Shown here: positions 1-11,467 of the stretch, one piece after another
How positions within the stretch are numbered: position 1 is the first letter of the stretch
How the letters are laid out: every line of letters starts with the position of its first letter
From: Fulvia fulva
Taxonomy: Eukaryota; Ascomycota; Dothideomycetes; Mycosphaerellales; Mycosphaerellaceae
Length of the DNA: 64,000 nucleotides
NCBI RefSeq assembly: GCF_020509005.1
Contig: NC_063018.1
Coordinates: 4,216,001-4,280,000 of the forward strand
Direction: 5' to 3'
Position numbers and translations under genes: made by a program
The notes under the pieces: model-generated
Told to the model about the DNA's origin: nothing
Database searches by the model: none
The model's input: only the letters and a program-made list of their open reading frames with translations

Positions 1-502
1 CGATCACAATGATTAGCTTCGCGTTTGATCGTCCAACACTAACTACTCGACGGAGGTCACATACCTTCCTCTGCCCCTTCGGCGCTTCCCTAATCTCCTC
101 GAACGATTCCTCAAGATCAACTTGAAGCTGGACCATATCCGGGTCCTTCTCGGTATCCCAAACCGCTATGGCAACATCGTGTACCAAGTTGGCGGCCCTG
201 CTGACGCTGGGCTCGTTGGCGTTCTTGTTGGCTTGCATCTTGATCTGGATGAGCTTCCCGTCCTTGTCGACGGACCCGCAGTCCATTCGAAATCCCAGCT
301 GGGGGTCTTTGTCCTTGGTGGGCAGGAGGCGTGTGCCGATGTGAGCTGGGAATATCAATCAGTAGTTTACACAGGATATGATGGCTTTCGCGTGCGACAT
401 ACCACCACGCGCCTTCTTCGCCACAGACGTCGCGTTCTGGGATGTACACATGATCTGGAGCGCGCCTCGGAAGAATTTGATGCTGATATTGTGTCGTGTC
501 AT
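1..502 (-). CDS. Hypothetical protein, 5' part only (gene runs off the left edge)
   Basis: I do not recognise the product. Reading the minus strand, an ATG at 502 opens a 33-codon first exon (502-403). A 57-bp intron follows (402-346; donor GTATGT, branch CTGAT, acceptor CCCAG) and then a second exon (345-65). That exon ends at AAG before another GTATGT donor at 64, whose intron has no clear acceptor inside the window. The phase is consistent across the first intron (phase 1), which supports the model. The roughly 128 visible residues start MTRHNISIKFFRG and contain a hydrophilic, acidic stretch (LQVDLEESFEEIREAPKGQ). There is no obvious signal peptide or membrane segment. An ATG at 449 in another frame is less likely, because it would be out of phase with exon 2. 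Confidence 0.55.
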
Positions 503-1077
503 GGTTAAATGCGTGAGTTGTTATTGATTTGGTATCCTTGGTATGTAATTACTGATCAAGGAGTTCCAAGATGTCCTGAAGAAGTGCATTGGTGCGGACA
601 TTGTGCATTGTTCACAGCGGTCAATAGCTGCCACTCGTGAAGCATTGAGGCGCGATGTTCGCGTGCATGCGTGACTACGGGCATTCGAAGTCTGTGGCCC
701 GATTGCTGCATAGACGGCTTGAAGTCTGTCGCGCTGCCCTTGTACAGCTTCAAGATTGTCTCTTGCGACTCTGCGCAGAATGCTCTCTGCAGCTCGACAG
801 TACGCCAGTGTATGCGAGCTAAACGCCTCCGCGAAGGATCGCAGACGGATCTATGAGATATGAGTCAGCTGTAAAAGCTGCACAGTGCATCTGGGTTGGC
901 GTTTGAACACTGTCTGCAACATGTGACGCTAGTGGGGCATATCCTGTAAGTGAATGTTGCGGCACAAGCCCCTCGTTCCGGATGAGTCAGAATTGTCAGA
1001 ACTTCCATCGTTGAGCAACTTCACTTCTTGCCGCCAACGCTTGAACTTCTCGCACCTGCACGACATTGCAGACCAAC
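503..1077. other. Intergenic region between divergent genes
   Basis: This 575-bp stretch lies between the start of the unknown minus-strand gene and the start of the Aim9-like gene, so it should carry both promoters. I see no RNA gene or repeat. The open frames in it are short and lack coding character. Confidence 0.5.
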
Positions 1078-3085
1078 ATGGCGGCGCTGCGTCCCAGCGC
1101 GAGTAATACTCTCAGCAGACTACTGTCGCGACCTGCACGACATCTGACTCTGCCCTCGCACATCACTGTAAGGTATCGCCGCCACGCCACTAAATCTTCT
1201 TCAAGCACCTTCACCCGACCGAAGACTCAATTCGAGTCACTTTACCACTATGATAGCGGCCGCTGGCTTTGGAACGAGGAGGAACAGCTACGCAAGCGAT
1301 ACTCACCGTTCAATGTGTCCGGACTCGAGAAGGTGGTAGCACAGGCGGCAGGCGTGACATCATGCAAGCTACTGGGGAAGGGCGATGAAGGCAACTACAA
1401 CAAAGCAATGGCGTGCAAGTTACCCGACGGCTCTGTTGTCGTTGCGTGCATCCCAACTCCTCATGCTGGCGCACCTTTCCTCACGACAGCATCTGAGGTC
1501 GCCACGATAGAATTCGTAAGTCATCGCATGTCTGCTACACAAGCATTGAACTCACAGTGTACAGGTCCGCACCGTCCTCGACATCCCTGTGCCCAAAGTG
1601 CTGGCATGGAGTGCGACCAAGGACAACCCTGTGGAGAGTGAGTACATCGTGATGGAGAAAGTGAAGGGCGAGCAGCTCGGTGTCGTGTGGGACGACATGG
1701 GGATGGATGAGAAGCGTCGGATTGTAGAAGACCTGGTCGACATCCAGGTCAAGTTGCTATCTGTGCCGTTTGAGCGGTATGACAAGCACCCAGGTAATGC
1801 GAGGCAGTTCGCTGACAAGTGAAGCAGATTCGGATCTCTGTACTATCGGGATCATGTACCCAACAACGCGATCACGGTGCAACTGCAGGGCACCAATCTT
1901 GACGAAGAAGTGAAGCTGTGGATAGAGAAGACGTTCTGCATAGGACCCATGTCTGGACCTGACGTTCACTTCTCCGGACGGAGTAGTGTGCGCATGGATG
2001 TTGGACCATGTAAGGCCCCAGAGACCCTAATTTGGACGTCACTGACGATGTGGGCAGGCGCCACAGCCACAGAGTATCTTCAAGCTATTGCGAAGAGAGA
2101 GAGAGAGTGGCTTTCGAAGTACGCTGATCCTGAGCGTCCACCTACCAGGTTCCTCAGCCCGGGCGTAGAACACTCCGACTGCGACAACGAGCCGAATGCT
2201 CACATAGAGCTGTACCGACAGTTTCACGACATCGTACCGCACTTATTCAATCCCGCGAAGGGACTCGATCGAGCCACCTTGTGGCATCAACACCTTGACC
2301 TCGAAAGCATCTTCGTGGAGGATGGGCATATTTCTGGCATCCTCGGCTGGCAGCACACCCGTATCATACCACTCCGACCACTTGCCAGTTTGCCACGTCT
2401 CGTGGAGTGCAGGAATGAGGTGCAGCTGAACTTCCCAGAAGATTACCACCAGATGCAAAACGAAGAGAAGCCGCCGATCCCATTAGAAGTACGGCTACCA
2501 AAGATCTTACACGAAGCGGAAGATGTGGAGGTCAAGAGGGTGATCAAGAATCGGACGCACAAGGCCCTGACTCTGATCCATTACCTGGATGTTTGCCACA
2601 CGAAGTGCCCGGATTTCGCCAAGTGGCTTGATCGTGATGAGTACGGGCTATTGCGAGATCTTATGGTTGTTCTTCAGGAACCGACGTGGAACCGTCAAGA
2701 CCTGAGCCTCCTTAAGCACTGCCTGATCAGATTGCAGCAGCGATGGTCCGACATTGTGGGCGAGGAGGTACCGTGTCCTCTTAAGTTCACTGAAGATGAC
2801 ACGGAACAGGTCATGAAAGATGTTCTGGTAAGTACAGTGATCCTCCAATGCACAGTAACAGCACTGACTGAACGCGTGTAGGACTACAACAAGATCGCCG
2901 ATGTATGGGATATCCTTCCAATTTGGCGGAGTGGCTTTTGTAGCCATGAGCAGTACGATCAGTGGCTCGAGACCTTTCGCAAGCAGCGTGAAGAGAGCAT
3001 GGAGAGCGATGATCAGGAAGTACGGGAGGTAGCTGCTCGAGGCATGGCCTGGGTGCTGGATAGCAAGTTGACTGCCGAGGAGTGA
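1078..3085 (+). CDS. AIM9: Aim9-like mitochondrial protein of the aminoglycoside-phosphotransferase (APH) fold family
   Basis: Five exons join in phase to a 601-residue protein: 1078-1515, 1565-1776, 1828-2009, 2058-2827 and 2882-3085. Donors are GTAAGT, GTATGA, GTAAGG and GTAAGT; all acceptors are CAG or TAG. The start ATG at 1078 has a good context (AACATGG). The first 40 residues are Arg/Ser/Leu-rich without acids, typical of a mitochondrial presequence. The body matches the fungal Aim9 (altered inheritance of mitochondria 9) family: a FESLYHYDSGRWLWNEEEQL block, a glycine-rich loop near LGKGDEGNYNKAM, and a kinase-like segment LWHQHLDLESIFV followed by GILGWQ. Canonical APH enzymes have HxDxxxxN and a second Asp at those places, so this copy may be a pseudokinase. 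Pezizomycotina carry several such paralogues, so direct orthology to yeast AIM9 is not certain. Substrate and reaction are unknown. It sits next to another mitochondrial gene, ISA2. Confidence 0.75.
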
Positions 3086-3336
3086 AGTGTGGATGCTATT
3101 GTGGTTGCTCTGGTGGCTCGCTTGCTTTTGATATACCCTGTACAATTAGTCTCTCCCCTCTTGTGAACGCAGACTGTCGCGATGACTTTGATGGTGTTGT
3201 TGCCACTTGCTGCATGTGACTCTGGCGACACATCGGATATACTACTATTTCCGGCGTTTTGTGCTTACCTTACCAACCTTGAAGCTCCAAAGATCATACT
3301 GAAACAGAGCATCCTACAACAACATCACAATCAGCC

Positions 3337-4014
3337 ATGTCGACACCTAGCATATCGCGAACTTGCACACAGTGCCTACGAGCATCCAAAATCGCGATCC
3401 AAACGACCCCAACACTCTCAGCATCGCGACGAAGCTTCCAAACCTCGGCGCCACTCTACCTCGACTTCCTCGCTCCGTCATGGCATAATCAACCCATATC
3501 CGCCTCGCCTTCGCCAGCACAACCACGAATCCCAAGATTGCGCCATGAAACCCCTGCATCACAAAGGCGCTCCATCTCCGCCACATCGCGCCGCTTCGCA
3601 AAAGCCATCATCAACCCACGAACCTCCTCCTCCGGCGAACCCATGACCATAACCATAACCCCCCGGGCCGCGCACCGCCTCGAAAAGATCTCCTCAACCG
3701 ACTCCAACCCCGACCTTGCGCTGCGCGTTTCTGTCGAATCAGGTGGATGCCACGGGTTTCAATACCTCATGAGCCTGGTCTCCGCGAAAGATGTTGATCT
3801 GGAGGAGGACACGGTTTTTGAGGAGGAAGAGGTGCATGGGAAGGAGGGCAGTTATAGGGCGAAGGTGGTGATGGATGAGCCGAGTTTGGAGTTGTTGAGG
3901 GGGAGTCGTGTGGATTATACGATGGAGTTGATTGGGAGTCAGTTCAAGGTTGTGGGCATACCCGGGGCGAAGAGTTCGTGTGGGTGTGGGACTAGTTTTG
4001 ATATTGCGGCGTGA
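3337..4014 (+). CDS. ISA2: Iron-sulfur assembly protein Isa2, mitochondrial A-type carrier (HesB/IscA family)
   Basis: A single-exon gene of 225 residues. Residues 1 to about 95 are rich in Ser, Arg and Pro and nearly free of acidic residues, fitting a long mitochondrial targeting region. The HesB/IscA domain covers about 103-225 and begins MTITITPRAAHRLEKI. The three conserved cysteines are visible: Cys138 in ESGGCHGFQY, and Cys215 and Cys217 in SSCGCGTSF near the C-terminus. A-type proteins of this kind act with Isa1 and Iba57 in the matrix to make [4Fe-4S] clusters for aconitase, lipoate synthase and related enzymes (family knowledge). The intermediate region VVGIPGAKSSCGCG and the ESGGCHG spacing favour Isa2 over Isa1. 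The domain stretch has G-rich third positions unlike the C-rich N-terminal part, a shift in base use inside one reading frame with no effect on the frame. Confidence 0.9.
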   Translation: MSTPSISRTCTQCLRASKIAIQTTPTLSASRRSFQTSAPLYLDFLAPSWHNQPISASPSPAQPRIPRLRHETPASQRRSISATSRRFAKAIINPRTSSSGEPMTITITPRAAHRLEKISSTDSNPDLALRVSVESGGCHGFQYLMSLVSAKDVDLEEDTVFEEEEVHGKEGSYRAKVVMDEPSLELLRGSRVDYTMELIGSQFKVVGIPGAKSSCGCGTSFDIAA

Positions 4015-4823
4015 GAGGGCACAGGAGATGGATGAGGGAAGGAAGAGTACAAGATCCTGGGAGGAGGCGTCGATGGGAGCGTAATGATGCGAGGATATGG
4101 GCTTGAGAGCGCAATCAACAGCACCAGACGGCCATGATTCTACTGCGTGGTACCGCCAAAGAAGAAGTCACAGGATATTGGCATGGAGAATACACGCCCG
4201 CGTGGCACAGCATGAAGGCTCTCTGGTCTGAAGCGTTCGGGCACGAGAAGTGATAGCGCAAGTATCGCTCTCGCAAGTCAAGAGGCTATGGAGACGTTCT
4301 CGTTGCCTTCTGTGCATTGTTGCCCTGTCGCCACGCACAATGGTCTACCACAATCGACTTGGGAGGGTGGCTGCATCACGACGATGTGGAATGTGATACA
4401 TTCAGGACCCATTGCAGCTGCAGGGACAACGGTCATACAGCAACGATCTATGCCGGAAGCCATTCCGCGCGACGATTCACCTAGTAGCATTCATCAGGCA
4501 TTTTGATCAGAGCACGTTGCTAGGGATTGGTTGGTTCTCAAGTTGCGGCGACTGACGGCGGTGTGCAGTATGACAAGAATGTCTGGAGCTGCAGAGACGG
4601 CGATGGTTGAGAGGCTGCAATGGGTTGAGCCCATCATTATACAGGTGACCCCACCGTGGATCTGCAGGGATCAAGTAGTCTACAGCTTGGAGGGGCAACT
4701 TTGCATCACTCGCGGGAAACATTTCACTCTTTCTCTCCAACCACTTCTCTCTTTTTCAACAAACACCCCACGACGACACGACTGCGCCTTTTACTTGATC
4801 ACATACCCCAGAGAACCACAATC
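4015..4823 (+). promoter_or_regulatory. Intergenic region upstream of phosphoglucomutase
   Basis: This 809-bp stretch between ISA2 and the phosphoglucomutase ATG holds the ISA2 3' end and the phosphoglucomutase promoter. The last 100 bp are pyrimidine-rich (CACTCTTTCTCTCC, CTTCTCTCTTTTTC) and lead into CCACAATC before the ATG, as is usual ahead of highly expressed fungal genes. Open frames at 4278-4506 and 4507-4827 lack coding character. No TATA box is assignable with confidence. Confidence 0.4.
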
Positions 4824-6546
4824 ATGAGCGTCAAGGACGTCCAAACGAAGCCATACGGCGACCAGAAGCCTGGAACTTCTGGCCTTCGCAAGAAGGTACG
4901 ATGCACAAGTGAAGCCATGGCACGAAACACATGCTAACACCGTCCTCCTACAGGTCAAGGTCTTCCAGCAAGAGAACTACTCCGAGAACTTTGTTGCCTC
5001 CATCATCCAGTCCATCCCAGAAGGTGCACAAGATGCCTTCCTCGTCATTGGCGGTGACGGCCGATACTGGAACCCAGAAGTCACTCAGCTCATTGCAAAG
5101 ATTGGTGCTGCATACGGCGTCAAGAAGCTGCTGATCGGCCAGAACGGCATCCTCTCGACACCCGCTGCATCACATCTCATCCGCATCAAGAAGGCCACTG
5201 GTGGTATTCTGCTCACAGCCTCCCACAACCCAGGTGGTCCCGATGAGGACTTTGGCATCAAGTACAACCTGGCCAACGGCGCCCCAGCACCAGAGGGCGT
5301 CACCAACAAGATCTACGACTTCTCAAAGAGCATCACATCCTACAAGATCGCCGACATCCCAGACATTGACCTGAAGACCATTGGCACCAAGACATACGGC
5401 CCGATCGAGGTTGAGATCGTTCACAGCACAACCGACTACGTGCAGATGCTCAAGGACATCTTCGATTTCGACCTTATCAAGTCTTTTCTCAAGCAGCACC
5501 CAGACTTCAAGATCCTCTTCGACGGCCTCAGCGGTGTCACTGGCAACTATGGTATCGACATCTTCGAGAAAGAGCTAGGACAGAAGGGTAGCACACAGAA
5601 CTGCGAGCCAAAGCCAGACTTTGGCGGACACCACCCAGACCCCAACCTCGTATACGCCAAGTCGCTGGTCGACCGCGTTGACAAGGAAGGCATCCACTTC
5701 GGTGCTGCCTCTGACGGAGATGGCGACCGTAACATGATCTACGGCGCCAACGCTTTCGTCTCGCCAGGTGACTCGCTCGCCATCATCGCACACTACGCCG
5801 ACCTGATCCCATACTTCAAGAAGCAGGGCATCTACGGTCTTGCCCGCTCGATGCCTACCTCCGCCGCTGTCGATCTCGTAGCAAAGAAGAAGGGCGTCAA
5901 GTCTTACGAGGTCCCAACCGGCTGGAAGTTCTTCTGCGGTCTCTTTGACTCTGACAAGATGAACATCTGCGGCGAGGAGTCGTTCGGTACCGGCAGCAAC
6001 CACATTCGTGAGAAGGACGGTCTCTGGGCGATCGTTGCATGGCTCAACATCATCGCCGGTGTCGGCCAGCAGAAGAACGAGACACCATCAATCAAGAGCA
6101 TCCAGCACGACTTCTGGAACGAGTACGGCCGCACCTTCTTCACACGATACGACTACGAGGGCTGCGAGAGCGAGGGCGCCAACAAGGTCGTTGCACACAT
6201 GACCGATCTCATCACCACCAAGAAGGGTGAATTCGTCGGCAGCAGCGTGGCCGGCCGCAAGGTCGTCGAGGCCGATGACTTCAGCTACACCGACCTTGAC
6301 GGAAGCGTGAGCAAGAAGCAGGGTATCTACGTCCAGTTTGACGACGGCAGCCGCATTGTGGTGCGTTTGTCGGGTACCGGCTCATCTGGCGCTACCATCC
6401 GTCTGTACATTGAGAAGCACGAGAACGACAAGAGCACATACGGCCTGGACGCGCAGGACTATCTGAAGGACAACGTCAAGCTCGCGACGGATTTGTTGAA
6501 GCTGCAGGAGTTTGTTGGCCGTACTGAGCCAGATGTCAAGACTTAG
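4824..6546 (+). CDS. PGM2: Phosphoglucomutase (alpha-D-glucose 1,6-phosphomutase)
   Basis: Two exons, 4824-4895 and 4954-6546, give 554 residues, the normal length for eukaryotic PGM. The 58-bp intron (GTACGA..CTACAG) interrupts the gene after codon 24, in phase 0. The enzyme interconverts glucose 1-phosphate and glucose 6-phosphate in the cytosol, linking glycolysis with UDP-glucose, trehalose, glycogen and cell-wall synthesis (established for the family). All signature segments are intact: the phosphoserine loop TASHNPGG (Ser114), the Mg-binding loop DGDGDRN (Asp278, 280, 282), the sugar-binding GEESFG (about 364-369), and the C-terminal phosphate loop RLSGTGSSGATIR. Codon use is strongly biased to C-ending codons, consistent with high expression. 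The gene converges on ATG11. Confidence 0.95.
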
Positions 6547-6876
6547 GTGTCTTGCAAATTGCAAATGGCGACAAAGCATTTGAGATGTTTTCTTAGCGGA
6601 ATGATTGTGCATGTGATGACATGAGAGATGTGTAGATAGCGATACAGAACAGACGGAGCCTTCAAACTAGCTCCGAGGACTGGTACAATGCAAGTGTGTT
6701 GTCACCACTCCATCCAAGACCTTCCTCATTCCGACGTCAAGAAACGATCGGAGTGCTGCATGTAAACGATACGGCGTACGCTTTGCCATGCTATCATAGG
6801 CAAGAAAGACACTCAAGAAGTACACATCCTCTCTCTTCATCCCCCTCAGGCCCCGCCCACCCCAACCTCAACCTCA
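6547..6876. other. Convergent 3' intergenic region (PGM / ATG11)
   Basis: This 330-bp stretch holds the 3' ends of two convergent genes. I see no gene or strong repeat. Polyadenylation signals cannot be assigned by eye. Confidence 0.4.
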
Positions 6877-9800
6877 TCAACCGAAATTCTTCTTCTCCTT
6901 CGTAGGACTCTCCAACGAAAACTCCGCCGAAAACAAACTCTCCCACCCGGACTTCTTCTGCTGCTGTTTTGCCGGCGAGGGTTTCGGTGCTGTATCGAGA
7001 TGCTGCTGTAGAGATCGGACAGATTTCGATGGTGATTTGGAGCGGGTGCGTGGTGACATGCCGCCGCCACCGCCACCTCCTCGGTCAGCGGTGCGGCCGG
7101 AGGAGGTGGGACGTTGTGGTGTTGTTGAGACGTGCCGGATCTGGAGGGGAGAGGGCGTGTTAGAAGTCTGCCATGGGGTCGTTGAGGGTGTTGAGGAGGT
7201 CTTGTGGTGGTTTTTGTGCTTGAGTTTGGGCTGGGGTTGGGGTTGGGGTTGGGGAGGGGCGTACCTGATCATGCTGCTGCTGCTGCTGCGGAACGGTGGA
7301 AGGGGGTTGCATAGCAGTCATGAAAGTCCTATCCGTACTCGCCGAAGCATTCGTCATCGTGGAATCATTCGTACTGACAATTCCCAACCCACTCCCCGCG
7401 GGTGCTGGCAAAGGCCTCATATCCTGTGAGCTAGCCTTACTCTCCGGTCTCTGCCGCGTATCAACCGCCACGGCCGCAGTAGTAGGCGTGGAGGCGAGAT
7501 TCACACCCTTCTTCGAAGTCGAGCTACTACGACGACTATCCAAGCTCTTATTAAGATGCTTGCTAGCATCGTCGCCTTTGCTGCGGGGTTTGATTCGAAT
7601 GCTGCCCTTCGCGTCGACGTTCGCGGCTGCCACTGTCGATTTGCCTAGGCCGGGTGTGGTGGGTGCTGCACCCGCGCCGCGTTCTTCGGTGGCGTGGACC
7701 ATCCACCATGTCAGGCCGTCTGAGAGGTCGAAGGGGTTGTCGTCTTCGACGTTCATGGATGAGGGCGCGTCGGATGCTTCGCCGAGACTTCTGTTGTCGT
7801 TGTGGTGCGAGGCGCGTTGACCGCTTAGGTCCACGACTTTCTGCTCGACTTTCTGGATTCTGGCGACGATAAAGTCTCGCGTGCCGAGTCTCATGCCTTC
7901 TCTTTCCGCGAGGAAGTAGTGCGGACATCCGATATTGAAGGCAGCCCAAGCACCCTTGACCTGTCCACCTCGTGTCGGCAAGAACAGTGCAAGATCACCT
8001 TCCTTAAAGTCTCTGACTGCAATCTTCGCGTGACCCTCATTCCTCAGCTTGACAGCACGTTCCTTATACGCCTCTGCCCGCTTCGTAGAATCTTTCGCCT
8101 CCTTGCTATACTTCTTGGCCGTGTACTCAAAGTCCTTGACTCGCTTCGTGACCGCATCCGAGAAGACATCCAGATCGAAGCGCGAAATGTGGTTCAAGAA
8201 TGCCTCATACTGTGCACTCTCCTCTTCCAGACTTGCCGCGTCAGGCCAATGAAGCAGGCGGAGATCGTTCGCAGACTCACTATCTGCCGTCGAAGACTTC
8301 CTAGTCGGCGGCGGCGACGTGACCGAGACTTGTCTGCTCATCTGTGAATGCGGGTCCATGATCACGGTACTAGCAGCCATCTTCGACGCACGTTCGATCG
8401 TCATAGCATCACCTTGGTATGACATGACGAGGCCCAGTCGTTCAAGGAGTCGGCCCAAGCGCTGGTTCTGCAAGTAAAGCTTTTGCGACACCTCTTTCGC
8501 GCGATCTGCCCGCTTTCCTAGACGTTCGGCAGAAGCCTCTGCTGAGCTTTGGTGCGCCTTGTGCTTCTTTTGCAGCCGGAAGAGTTCGACATCGAGGCTA
8601 TTGATATGGGACTTGGCTTCTGCCAGCTCGGACGCCAGCTTCTTCGCCTTGTCTTCCTCGTCTGTGACGCGTTGACGTAGCACTTCTGAGCCAGTCTCGC
8701 CTTCAGCAAACTTGCTGCGCAGCATGCGAAGCTGTTCTTGTTCCTCGTTGAGCTGCTCTTCGAGTGACTTCGCCTTCGCCTCTTCAGCAGACAAATTCTC
8801 CTGTACTTCCCGGACTTGCTGTTCAGTTTCGCTCTGTCGCTGCTCGGCATCGGTAAGCTCACTCTTCTGACGCTCATTGCTCGACCAGAGAGACTGGTTC
8901 TCGCTCTTAGCAAAAGCCACAGCTTCCGCCAAATCCTTCGCATGTGCAGCAGATTTGCGAGCAAGTTCCTCGAGCGCGGTCGCCAAGCCGACGAGACCAT
9001 CTGGTGTTTCTGCGTTCGGCGAGAGGTGTGAGTGTGCAGTCGCGAGGGACTGTAACTGTCCTGCCTCTGTCTCTCGCTTCTCTTCTTGCTGCAAACGTGC
9101 TTTCTGCAGCTCTTCCTCAGCTTGAGCTTTGGCAGCCTCAGCAACTTGAAACCTGCGTTCCAGAGCACTTCGAGCATCATGCTCCGTCGCAGCTCTGGCA
9201 GCATGACCAGCAGCGTCCTCCTTGAGTCTGGCGATCTCACCGTCTACGCCATCTCTAGAGCCTAGTAGACGTTCGACTTCGTTCTCTGCTTCCTCGAGTT
9301 TCTCTCGCATATCTGCAAGGTCTTTCTCCAGGTTGCGCCTTTCTTCAGCGAACTCTCGTTGCTGCGCGTCCATGTTCTCCATCAGGTCTCGCTTTGTAGA
9401 TGTAGCTTCCTCAACCTGTTTCTGAAACTCTGCATCGGAGTTCTTGCGAGATGTCACCTCATCTTTATACGACTGCACTTCAGCCTCAAGATCAACCACC
9501 CGCTTCGCAAGCCTCTTCTCCTCTGCTCCTGGACCCGCTGTTGATGGCCTCCGCTGCTTGATCAGCGAAGGAGGATTGCGAATCATGTCGTCCGAAGGAG
9601 GGGGCGCAAAATTGCCCACTGGCGGCGTGGAAAACGGCCGAGCAAAAGGGCCTTCACTAGAGGGCGTGAACACATCACCAGTGCTTGCTCTGCTGCTCTG
9701 TGTCTGACGATGAAGGAGATCCTCAAGTTTGCGTACACGGCTCTTCTGCGCTTTGAGCTCTTCTTCCAGCCTCACGTTGCTATCGCGTAGGCCTTTGTAT

Positions 9801-11467
9801 TGCTCATCTCCGCGCAGCAGGAGTGACGTGTCGCCAAATGCAGCTTCATGCATGCTGCCGTTCTTGAAAGCTCGTGCGTGCTTGATCTGCTTGCGTGTGG
9901 GTTTGTCCAGATCCTTGATTGCTTGCTCGATCTCATCCGTGACAGGTCCTTGTCCATGGACTGATAGAATCGTTTGCAGGTACTCGTCCAACTCATCCCT
10001 TGTCGTCATCGGCCAGCTGCCACCTTCATTCTGAAGCCCAAGCTCGATACTAAGCACGCGACTTTGCAGTGCCTCAGCTGGGACAATGTCTTCCACAACA
10101 CGCATCCACTTCTTCCGTCTCTTGTCTTCTTCCTCTTGATATGTCGCGACCTCCTCTTGCAGCGTAGCAGAATCCCTCTTCATCTTCGCGACCCACTCTC
10201 GGCGCCTGACAGACTCAACCAAGAGCTGCCCATACACCGATGGCAGGCGTGCGACAATAGAAAGTGTTGCAAGGGATTGATCTTGCGTCTCGAAAGCTTC
10301 CACTTCTCTCACATCCTGTTGCAGATTCGCTATCTGCTGCTCGATAGCTGCCAGCTTCCTCATATGCTCGAGAGCAGTATCCGCAGCAGCATCCCGTTGC
10401 TGCTTCCTTCTTTGCGTCAACTCATTGATCTCGTTGCAGTAGTCGAGGAGGTTCGGGACATAGCTCTTCGTGTGCAGGAGAGCCATTTTGGAAGCCTGGG
10501 CGATGTGTTGAGGTGCCTTTGGTAGAGCTTGGACGTGTTCGAAGTCGCTGCTCATCTTGTCGACGACAACTCGGATCTCGTCGATGAGCGTCTCGTGTTC
10601 GGTGGAGCTCTCCACGATCGAACGTTGAGCGAGCTGTTCCACGGCCTGCAAGAGATCGTTGCTATCCTTCGTCGCAGAGTCAAGATCGTCGCGGATCTGA
10701 TCGACTTTACCCGCCAGACCAGACGTCTGTGATCGCGTGTTCGAAGCTGCCTGCTTCACTGTCACAACATCCACGAAACCCTGCAGCGTCGTGATGTGCT
10801 GCATCGAGTTGCGCCTCGAGCCCGACGCGGGAGCCATGGGCTCAATGAAGCGCGCATACTCTGCTCTTGCAGGAATGCTCCTCAGACTCCCCAAGTTATG
10901 CTCCCAGTTATCCGCGTGCGTCTGCTGGTCCTGCAGGATCTCCGTCGAGTAGTCCGCTGCCCTGGCATACTGTTTCTCCGAGTTCTTGATGTGCAACTGC
11001 AGACTAGCCACCGCCACACTGACACTGCGCTCAATCACAGACTGCTCCTCCTGATATCGCTCCGCCTGTTGCGCGCGCGCACTGCATCCATTCAGCAGAC
11101 CCGCCGCCCAGCTCTTCCTCAACCTGAACAGGTTCTGCCATGACTGCAGATCGTTCTGATTCGCTATCGTATCCGGCGCAGTTCCCGGACTAAAATCGGC
11201 ACCATCTGCACTATTCACAGACTCCTTCGACGGACTAGCAGCCTTCTTCCCATTCAACCAACTCGAATCGAAGACGAACAGCCCACTTTCCGTCAACAGC
11301 GTCTGGCTCCTGACCTGTTTCCCCTGAGCCGTAAGCAATATCTGACTACGCGGCTGAATACCCGTCTGCGACGTGATCCATGACCTTAGAGCGTCGAGGG
11401 ATGTGGTAGTACTCGGATCGAGGTTCAAGCACTGCCCGGTGTGGCCAACAAAGACGGCGATCGACAT
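6877..11467 (-). CDS. ATG11: Autophagy-related protein 11, selective-autophagy scaffold
   Basis: Two exons: 11467-7265 (1,401 codons) and 7140-6877 (87 codons plus stop), for 1,488 residues. The 124-bp intron (donor CAG|GTACGC, branch TTCTAAC, acceptor CTCCAG) is in phase 0. Joining it supplies the tail GWESLFSAEFSLES, which resembles the conserved Atg11 C-terminal end. Residues 1-75 form a ubiquitin-like start (MSIAVFVGHTGQCLNL, then QILLTAQGKQV). The middle, roughly residues 100-1,080, is long coiled coil (for example LEKDLADMREKLEEAENEVE). About 1,130-1,290 is the Atg11 C-terminal domain, with FKEGDLALFLPTR and GLTWWMVHATEE. Atg11 binds cargo receptors and Atg1 to start pexophagy, mitophagy and Cvt-type transport (family knowledge). 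The region between the C-terminal domain and the tail is low-complexity Ser/Thr/Pro/Gln. If the last intron is retained, translation ends after a different tail, DLLNTLNDPMADF, at 7160. Confidence 0.92.
7141..7264 (-). other. ATG11 last intron with a GGGGTT array
   Basis: The intron begins just after the (CAG)n Gln codons of exon 1. On the plus strand, 7233-7259 carries five runs of four G separated by TT, TT, TT and A, the pattern of a potential G-quadruplex. The transcript strand is the C-rich one. The array lies only a few bases inside the 5' splice site. Confidence 0.7.

Noticed and set aside
7233..7259. GGGGTT array as an interstitial telomere
   Set aside because: Fungal telomeres are usually TTAGGG; this short array lies in an ATG11 intron and is better described as a G-rich tract.
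8518..9240. Second minus-strand open frame of 240 codons inside ATG11
   Set aside because: It is a shifted-frame shadow of the Atg11 coiled coil, Arg/Ser-rich and without its own signals.
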